From a virus, in the IMG/VR virus record IMGVR_UViG_3300032084_000083, positions 1 through 33,685 of that record: DNA of 33,685 nt, one strand, 5' to 3'. The position numbers were made by a program, and so were the translations under genes. The notes beneath the pieces are model-generated. The model had not been told where the DNA came from. It was given only the letters and a program-made list of their open reading frames with translations, and searched no databases. Positions within the stretch are counted from its first letter, which is position 1. Each line of letters opens with the position of its first letter. Below, one piece after another: positions 29,426 through 33,685 of the stretch.

Positions 29426-31298
29426 GCCAAGATTTACCAATATCTGTAGAACCTGCAAGGGGACACATGATGTTTAGCTCTAAGCCTGTCCACTCAATAG
29501 AGTTACGTTGTATTTCCCCTAGTCTTTCTGCTGCATCTAACGATCCTTCTACCTCTGTCTGCCATTCATCATGCGGCCATGTGACCAGCTTGAACTTAAT
29601 CTTTTCTTTTGTTGCATCCTCTATCCACTTCCGGGTGGCCCATTTCATGATGGTACTCTCACCATTCTGCAACATACCTGCCAAGGTCTTATGTTCATTC
29701 GGGACAACAACCCTGCGACTGTCATACCCTCTGAAGTATCCTCTCTCTGCGATGGCAGGGATTACTTTAGTCTTTAGTTTCTTGAGGCCAGTGATACTAT
29801 CCATGAAGTTGTTAACAGCCTGACCAGCCTGACCCGTAGATGTCTTGAGGATCTGCCCGATCTTGTTAGTACCTGCACCTAGCAGGAAGGCATAGATGAA
29901 AGTCTTAGCCATGTCTCTGGTGATATGTGGTAGACCAAGAGCCTTACGGTTTAGGTTGTGGATGTCTGTCTCGTCTTCCTTCTTACCTGTGATGATAGCA
30001 TCTATGTACTCTTGGCTCTCCATCAGGTCTGCCAGTATGCGTAGCTGGATACCTTCTGCATCTGTACCCACAAGATAGTTGCCTTCTTCTACCGTCCACA
30101 ATCCTCTGAATGGTCCGTCATACTTAGCCTTCACCCTCTCCACATCTGTCTTAGGTGTGCCGTGGAAGGCTGCCGGGATGTTGGCTTGGTTAGGTGCAGA
30201 GTGTGACAGCCTACCCGTCCATGCCCCAATGTGGTGGAACTTACCATGTATTCTACCGTCCTTACCTACACACTTCAACCACTCGTCAAGGCTGGATCGT
30301 CTACCCTCTAGTGTCAACCACTCAGCCAATGCCTTAGCCCCTGAGGGTGCATCATCAGGCAGTGTGTTGAGGTTAGTCTCATTGCACATCCATCCATATT
30401 TGGCAAACTTAGCAGACCGTGTTTGATCTGGTATCCGTTCACGTTCAAACTTTAGATACCCCTTGGTCTTGTCCACTGGTTGCCACCCTGCATCCCACAG
30501 CCTGTCGATCCTCTGTGGTGTAGATCCGGGATTGAAGGGTACATACTCCATGCATACCAGATCCTCCCCATCCTTGTATGTCTTACTGTACTTGCCAAGG
30601 GCATCCGTTACATTCTTGTATAGGCTACCATCTGCCTTCATCCGATACTTGATACGGTTGACCTCGACAAGCTTAGGCGGGAAGTCGATCTGGAACTGTG
30701 CCTCTAACTCTGACATGCGTGTTAGCACACCGCCCAGATATTCCTCTGCCATGTCCTCGTCAAACTTAAACCCATTGGTGTGCATGTCATGACAGATAAT
30801 CTGGATGTCATGCTCCATGCGTAGAGCCTTAGACCATTGCTTGTCGAAGATCATACCCTTGAATTTGTTGAACAGTTTAACAGTCACCTCTACATCATTG
30901 ATGCAGTAGTCTTCCATCTCTTGTGTCAAGCCACCTTCGAAGTCTTTGAAGTCACCCTTGTACAGGCCAAGTCTCTTGCCCCATGCATCTAGGCTATGAC
31001 CCATAGATATATTATAGTCAGCAAGACGAGAGACAACAAGAGTATCAACAACAGCACTGGGTTGAATGGTATCTCCAAGTAAACGATTAATGACAGGCAC
31101 ATCAAAACCAAGGCCATTGTGAAAAACATATTTGCTCACCCCTTTGCAGTAGGTTTTAAATCTCTGCATCTCTGCAGCATCAGAGGTAAGGTTCCTAAAG
31201 ACATGGGCCTCACCTGTGTTGACATCCTTTGAGCAGATAACCCAGATGTGTTTAGCATCCAAGCTATCTGTCTCTATGTCCATTGCTACTATCTTCAT
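29412..31298 (-). CDS. Family A DNA polymerase with 3'-5' exonuclease
   Basis: A 628-residue T7-type replicative polymerase. Exonuclease motifs: D7/E9 (AMDIETDS), 'YVFHNGLGFDVPVIN' and 'YCINDVEVTVKLF'. Polymerase motif A is TDAEGIQLR with D413, motif B is RDMAKTFIYAFLLG with Y469, and motif C is HDE with D577. Y469 aligns with T7 Y526 and E. coli F762; Tyr there favours ddNTP use and is common in virulent podoviruses. It is about 75 residues shorter than T7 gp5 (704), so the thioredoxin-binding loop may be absent or reduced. It lies between the primase-helicase and SSB genes. Confidence 0.93.
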   Translation of the reverse strand: MKIVAMDIETDSLDAKHIWVICSKDVNTGEAHVFRNLTSDAAEMQRFKTYCKGVSKYVFHNGLGFDVPVINRLLGDTIQPSAVVDTLVVSRLADYNISMGHSLDAWGKRLGLYKGDFKDFEGGLTQEMEDYCINDVEVTVKLFNKFKGMIFDKQWSKALRMEHDIQIICHDMHTNGFKFDEDMAEEYLGGVLTRMSELEAQFQIDFPPKLVEVNRIKYRMKADGSLYKNVTDALGKYSKTYKDGEDLVCMEYVPFNPGSTPQRIDRLWDAGWQPVDKTKGYLKFERERIPDQTRSAKFAKYGWMCNETNLNTLPDDAPSGAKALAEWLTLEGRRSSLDEWLKCVGKDGRIHGKFHHIGAWTGRLSHSAPNQANIPAAFHGTPKTDVERVKAKYDGPFRGLWTVEEGNYLVGTDAEGIQLRILADLMESQEYIDAIITGKKEDETDIHNLNRKALGLPHITRDMAKTFIYAFLLGAGTNKIGQILKTSTGQAGQAVNNFMDSITGLKKLKTKVIPAIAERGYFRGYDSRRVVVPNEHKTLAGMLQNGESTIMKWATRKWIEDATKEKIKFKLVTWPHDEWQTEVEGSLDAAERLGEIQRNSIEWTGLELNIMCPLAGSTDIGKSWLDTH

Positions 31299-31337
31299 AA
31301 CTTACCTATCCAATGTATGACTTCATCATGGGGATCA

Positions 31338-32930
31338 TCAGGAGAATCTATCAAACTTTTCTCTGAGCATGAAGGTGTCTCCGTCGAAGGTGAGTGATCC
31401 TGCATGTCCTGTTGTTCCTGCTGGTCTGTTCTTTGTGACCAAGAGTTTGGTGGTGTTTCTGTCATCGTCATCCTCCGACATCTTATCCCTCTCTAACTTA
31501 ACAACAACACTAGCACGTTTACCAATCGTCCGACAATCCCTTATCTGCCCGTCATCATTCTCGTGGGCGATGGTTACGATACCCACGTTTAACTCAGCCG
31601 CCATCCGGGATAACTGTACGGACAAAGCCGACAACCACTTCTCAATACTCTCGTCACCCTGCCTTGAATAGGCCAAGTCTTGGATAGGTTCAAAGAATAC
31701 ATATTTCACACCACATGCCTGACTAAAGTATCTGATCCTGTTTAGTATCTCCATTGGATCTTCGTCCACACCTATAGTAAACTGGTAGAGGTTTTCTTTC
31801 TCTGTCAATTCAATCAATGCCTGATCCACTTCCTCACCCATCTGTGCCTCGTCAATCAGATCCTTGCGGGTGAGGTTACGTTGTAGCTTGTAAGACACCA
31901 GCCCCAGCAACCCACGTTTCTTTGTCTCCTCAAGGTGACAGATAGCAATGGGAATATCTGTGTGCTTGGACAACATATGATACTCTAGGTACCTCATGAA
32001 CTCTGTCTTACCAATACCTTCGGGTGCTTGGAACACTGTCAAGTGTCCTTGCATTAGCCCTAAGGCTACCTCGTCAAAGGCTGCAATACCTGTGGGTAGG
32101 TACATTGCATCGTCTTCTTCGTGCAGGATGCCTAAGAATTGTTCGGGTGTATTCCATACATTCTGTGGTGTGTACTTCTTTGCGTTGTAGAATGCAGATC
32201 GATAGGATGTTGCTGCGCCAGACTCCAAGAACTCATTGGCATCCTTGTACTTATCATGTGGTATTCGATAAACCTTATTCGGAAACAGGTTAGCTATCTT
32301 ATCTGCTATTGCATTCCCGGCATCATCCGTATCAACCGACAACACAATCTTATCAAAGCTATTGAGCCATTCCTTTGCAGCACCTTGCCATAACTTCTTG
32401 GATGGTGATGCAGATGGTAGTGAGACACATGGATACTTATGGTCAAGCATCTGGAATGCAGACAGGGTATCAACCTCTCCCTCTGTTACAACAACAAGTC
32501 TAGCAGATCCAGCATTGAACTTATCCATGCCAAACAGTTCATCACTCTTGAACCCTGCCTCAGTCCTAAAGTCTTTGGGCATGGTACGCATCTTACGTCC
32601 ACCTGATGGATAGATGTAAGCTTGTTTCTGTATCTCTCCCTCTGCATCTACAAAGCTTTGCACCCCATAGAAATCCATAGTCTTTTCCTTAACACCTCTA
32701 TACTGCATGATCTTAGGTGTTAGAAGTTGTGTCTGTAATACTGTCACGTTGTCCTCTCTTTCTTTCAAGGGGTATTTATCTCTTGCCCAGTCCCGCAACA
32801 CCATCCCTCTATGTGGGTATGATCTATCACAAGATAAGCATTTACCATTCATATCTTCCGTCCAGTATGTAAAGGCATCACTACTAGAGCAATCCTCGAA
32901 GGGACATGGTTGATGTGTTAATCTATTCAT
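31338..32930 (-). CDS. Bifunctional DNA primase-helicase (T7 gp4-like)
   Basis: A 530-residue protein. The N-terminal zinc finger is C9, C14, C31, C34 (CPFEDC...CLSC). The TOPRIM primase core is 'LVVVTEGEVDTLSAF' and 'IVLSVDTDDAGNA'. The RecA-like helicase carries Walker A 'APEGIGKTEF', Walker B 'YVFFEPIQDLAY', and a C-terminal 'TKNRPAGTTGHAGSL' typical of the gp4/DnaB helicase end. It unwinds the fork and lays primers for the adjacent polymerase. AAGGA lies 8 bases ahead of the ATG, and a strong promoter is at 32978-33005. Confidence 0.93.
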   Translation of the reverse strand: MNRLTHQPCPFEDCSSSDAFTYWTEDMNGKCLSCDRSYPHRGMVLRDWARDKYPLKEREDNVTVLQTQLLTPKIMQYRGVKEKTMDFYGVQSFVDAEGEIQKQAYIYPSGGRKMRTMPKDFRTEAGFKSDELFGMDKFNAGSARLVVVTEGEVDTLSAFQMLDHKYPCVSLPSASPSKKLWQGAAKEWLNSFDKIVLSVDTDDAGNAIADKIANLFPNKVYRIPHDKYKDANEFLESGAATSYRSAFYNAKKYTPQNVWNTPEQFLGILHEEDDAMYLPTGIAAFDEVALGLMQGHLTVFQAPEGIGKTEFMRYLEYHMLSKHTDIPIAICHLEETKKRGLLGLVSYKLQRNLTRKDLIDEAQMGEEVDQALIELTEKENLYQFTIGVDEDPMEILNRIRYFSQACGVKYVFFEPIQDLAYSRQGDESIEKWLSALSVQLSRMAAELNVGIVTIAHENDDGQIRDCRTIGKRASVVVKLERDKMSEDDDDRNTTKLLVTKNRPAGTTGHAGSLTFDGDTFMLREKFDRFS

Positions 32931-32946
32931 AGCATCTATCCTTATA

Positions 32947-32958
32947 GAATATATATTC
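32947..32958. promoter_or_regulatory. 12-bp perfect palindrome in the primase leader (operator candidate)
   Basis: GAATATATATTC is its own reverse complement. It lies 13-24 bases downstream of the predicted start of the primase promoter and about 17 bases before the ATG, where a bound protein would block transcription or a hairpin could affect translation. Function is inferred from position. Confidence 0.4.
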
Positions 32959-32977
32959 GGGGGGCCAGAACAAGTCT

Positions 32978-33005
32978 ATTATATCCATGATCTTTCATCT
33001 GTCAA
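32978..33005 (-). promoter_or_regulatory. Consensus sigma70 promoter for the replication operon
   Basis: Minus strand TTGACA (33005-33000), a 16-base spacer, TATAAT (32983-32978): both hexamers perfect, spacing one short of optimal. The -35 box overlaps the TGA stop of the upstream gene. It lies in the 71-base gap ahead of the primase-helicase, the largest non-coding gap in the arm. Confidence 0.8.
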
Positions 33006-33586
33006 CACCTTTTTTCATGCTTACCGTTAATTAAATTTAACACACTCTCAAAATAGTCTATTAAATTCTCAGGTGTATACTCTCTTTGATATTGAGTACA
33101 TCTTGTTGTACCTTTAACATTGCCGCAGATTGATCTTAACTTTCCTTTCTCACAGTAATGTAATGTTTCATCCTTCGGCGGTAACTCAGGCAATTCATCC
33201 CTATCAATTCCACAGATATAAAGTTTAGTTTTCTTATGAGCTACATGACCAAAGTCATATTGATCAATTAATATAGTGAATCCACCATATTTATCTACCT
33301 GCCCAACATCTGGTAAATGCTTACCGAATAGCCTAGAACCTGATGGATGTTCTAGGACACCACCGTTTTGTCTTATCTTTTTTATAGACCATAGGGCAAG
33401 ATCAGCCTCCCCCGGCCTAGCATTATGAGCCATGTGTGATAACTTACCCCACGTTCTACAAGGTGGGTGACAAACCACTGGAAAATATTCTTTATAGGAT
33501 AAAGCATCTCTGCTCGCATCATATACATCCCAATTTTTTCTTTTCTTATAGGCACTATCTTTTCGTACAAACAAAGCTACATACAT
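33002..33586 (-). CDS. PPC-motif protein resembling C5-cytosine methyltransferases, lacking a clear SAM motif
   Basis: A 194-residue protein. 'VVCHPPCRTWGKLSHMA' (PPC at 41-43) resembles catalytic motif IV, 'GGVLEHPSGSRLF' (EHP at 79-81) resembles the ENV motif VI, and 'YDFGHVAHKKTKLYICG' resembles a later target-side block. I see no FxGxG SAM-binding motif, and the protein is far shorter than a full methyltransferase. It may be a methyltransferase-fold protein of unknown chemistry or a base-modification enzyme. The frame is open to 33631, but AGGAAG lies ahead of the ATG at 33586 and a promoter -10 overlaps the upstream part, so I start at 33586. Confidence 0.6.
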   Translation of the reverse strand: MYVALFVRKDSAYKKRKNWDVYDASRDALSYKEYFPVVCHPPCRTWGKLSHMAHNARPGEADLALWSIKKIRQNGGVLEHPSGSRLFGKHLPDVGQVDKYGGFTILIDQYDFGHVAHKKTKLYICGIDRDELPELPPKDETLHYCEKGKLRSICGNVKGTTRCTQYQREYTPENLIDYFESVLNLINGKHEKRC

Positions 33587-33609
33587 TTTATTATCTTCCT
33601 TTCGACTTT

Positions 33610-33626
33610 CTGTATAAAATATACAG
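33610..33626. promoter_or_regulatory. Inverted repeat overlapping a promoter -10 (operator candidate)
   Basis: CTGTATAAAATATACAG: perfect 7-bp arms (CTGTATA/TATACAG) around AAA. It covers the -10 of the minus-strand promoter at 33618-33646, a usual place for a repressor. It looks like a gammaproteobacterial LexA box, but the CTGT-ACAG spacing is 9, not 8. Confidence 0.5.
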
Positions 33627-33646
33627 CACATAAAGTATCAGATCAA
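33618..33646 (-). promoter_or_regulatory. Candidate sigma70 promoter for the PPC-motif gene
   Basis: Minus strand TTGATC (33646-33641), a 17-base spacer, TATATT (33623-33618): 4/6 and 5/6 matches. It starts transcription about 25 bases before the chosen ATG and supports that start over the upstream one. It is overlapped by the inverted repeat at 33610-33626. Confidence 0.45.
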
Positions 33647-33685
33647 ACCGCATCAGTAATGCCAACATGACCAGCACCCCGACTA

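Noticed and set aside
29419-29823. 134-codon plus-strand ORF opposite the DNA polymerase
   Set aside because: Antisense to the conserved polymerase motifs; no ribosome site or neighbours on that strand.
33610-33626. Inverted repeat read as a canonical LexA (SOS) box
   Set aside because: CTGT and ACAG are 9 bases apart, not 8, and the likely alphaproteobacterial host uses a different LexA site. Kept only as an operator candidate.
1-33685. tRNA genes, integrase or transposase genes, single-subunit RNA polymerase
   Set aside because: None recognised among the translated frames or as a cloverleaf by eye. A tRNA scan would be needed to be sure about tRNAs.

Overview
The window is most of the genome of a lytic, T7-like (podovirus) phage of a marine bacterium. 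Its gene set is a class II (adenosylcobalamin-dependent) ribonucleotide reductase, ThyX, PhoH, a family A DNA polymerase, a primase-helicase and PD-(D/E)XK nucleases, with no phage RNA polymerase and a T7-type capsid, tail and ejection module. This is the set I associate with roseophage SIO1 and the cobaviruses (Cobavirinae, Zobellviridae), which infect Rhodobacterales. That placement comes from knowledge of the families, not from a search. Both ends look cut: the first gene is already open at base 3, and the last minus-strand gene has only about 100 bases upstream of it.

Layout. Plus strand, bases 1-21870, is the late arm. In order it holds a truncated beta-helix tail spike, two small beta-rich proteins, a lysis patch (membrane protein, zinc amidase, two-TM holin candidate), large terminase, portal, scaffold, major capsid, two possible decoration proteins, tail tubular A and B, a GNAT-like protein and three internal virion proteins. 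The second large internal virion protein ends in a transglycosylase-like domain. An overlapping spanin pair and a run of small, mostly very basic proteins follow. Minus strand, 33586 down to 21883, is the early and middle arm: a PPC-motif protein resembling cytosine methyltransferases, primase-helicase, DNA polymerase, ssDNA-binding protein, ThyX, several microproteins, exonuclease, resolvase-like nuclease, MazG, a DUF1127 protein, ribonucleotide reductase, a third nuclease-like protein, PhoH and a DUF3310 protein. The arms converge on a terminator at 21856-21884.

How it works together. The minus arm replicates DNA and feeds it: RNR and ThyX make dNTPs, MazG cleans the pool, and the nucleases can degrade host DNA or resolve replication intermediates. 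The plus arm builds, fills and releases particles. Genes are packed tightly, mostly with TAATG, ATGA or TGATG junctions that suggest translational coupling.

Transcription seems to rely on host sigma70. I find a TTGACA-17-TATAAT promoter (12/12) inside the amidase gene facing the packaging and head genes, a TTGACA-16-TATAAT promoter ahead of the primase, and weaker matches elsewhere. Two near-perfect or perfect palindromes sit at the promoters near the right end and could be operators. No tRNA genes, CRISPR arrays, insertion sequences or integrase were seen, and there is no gene-free stretch above 300 bases.
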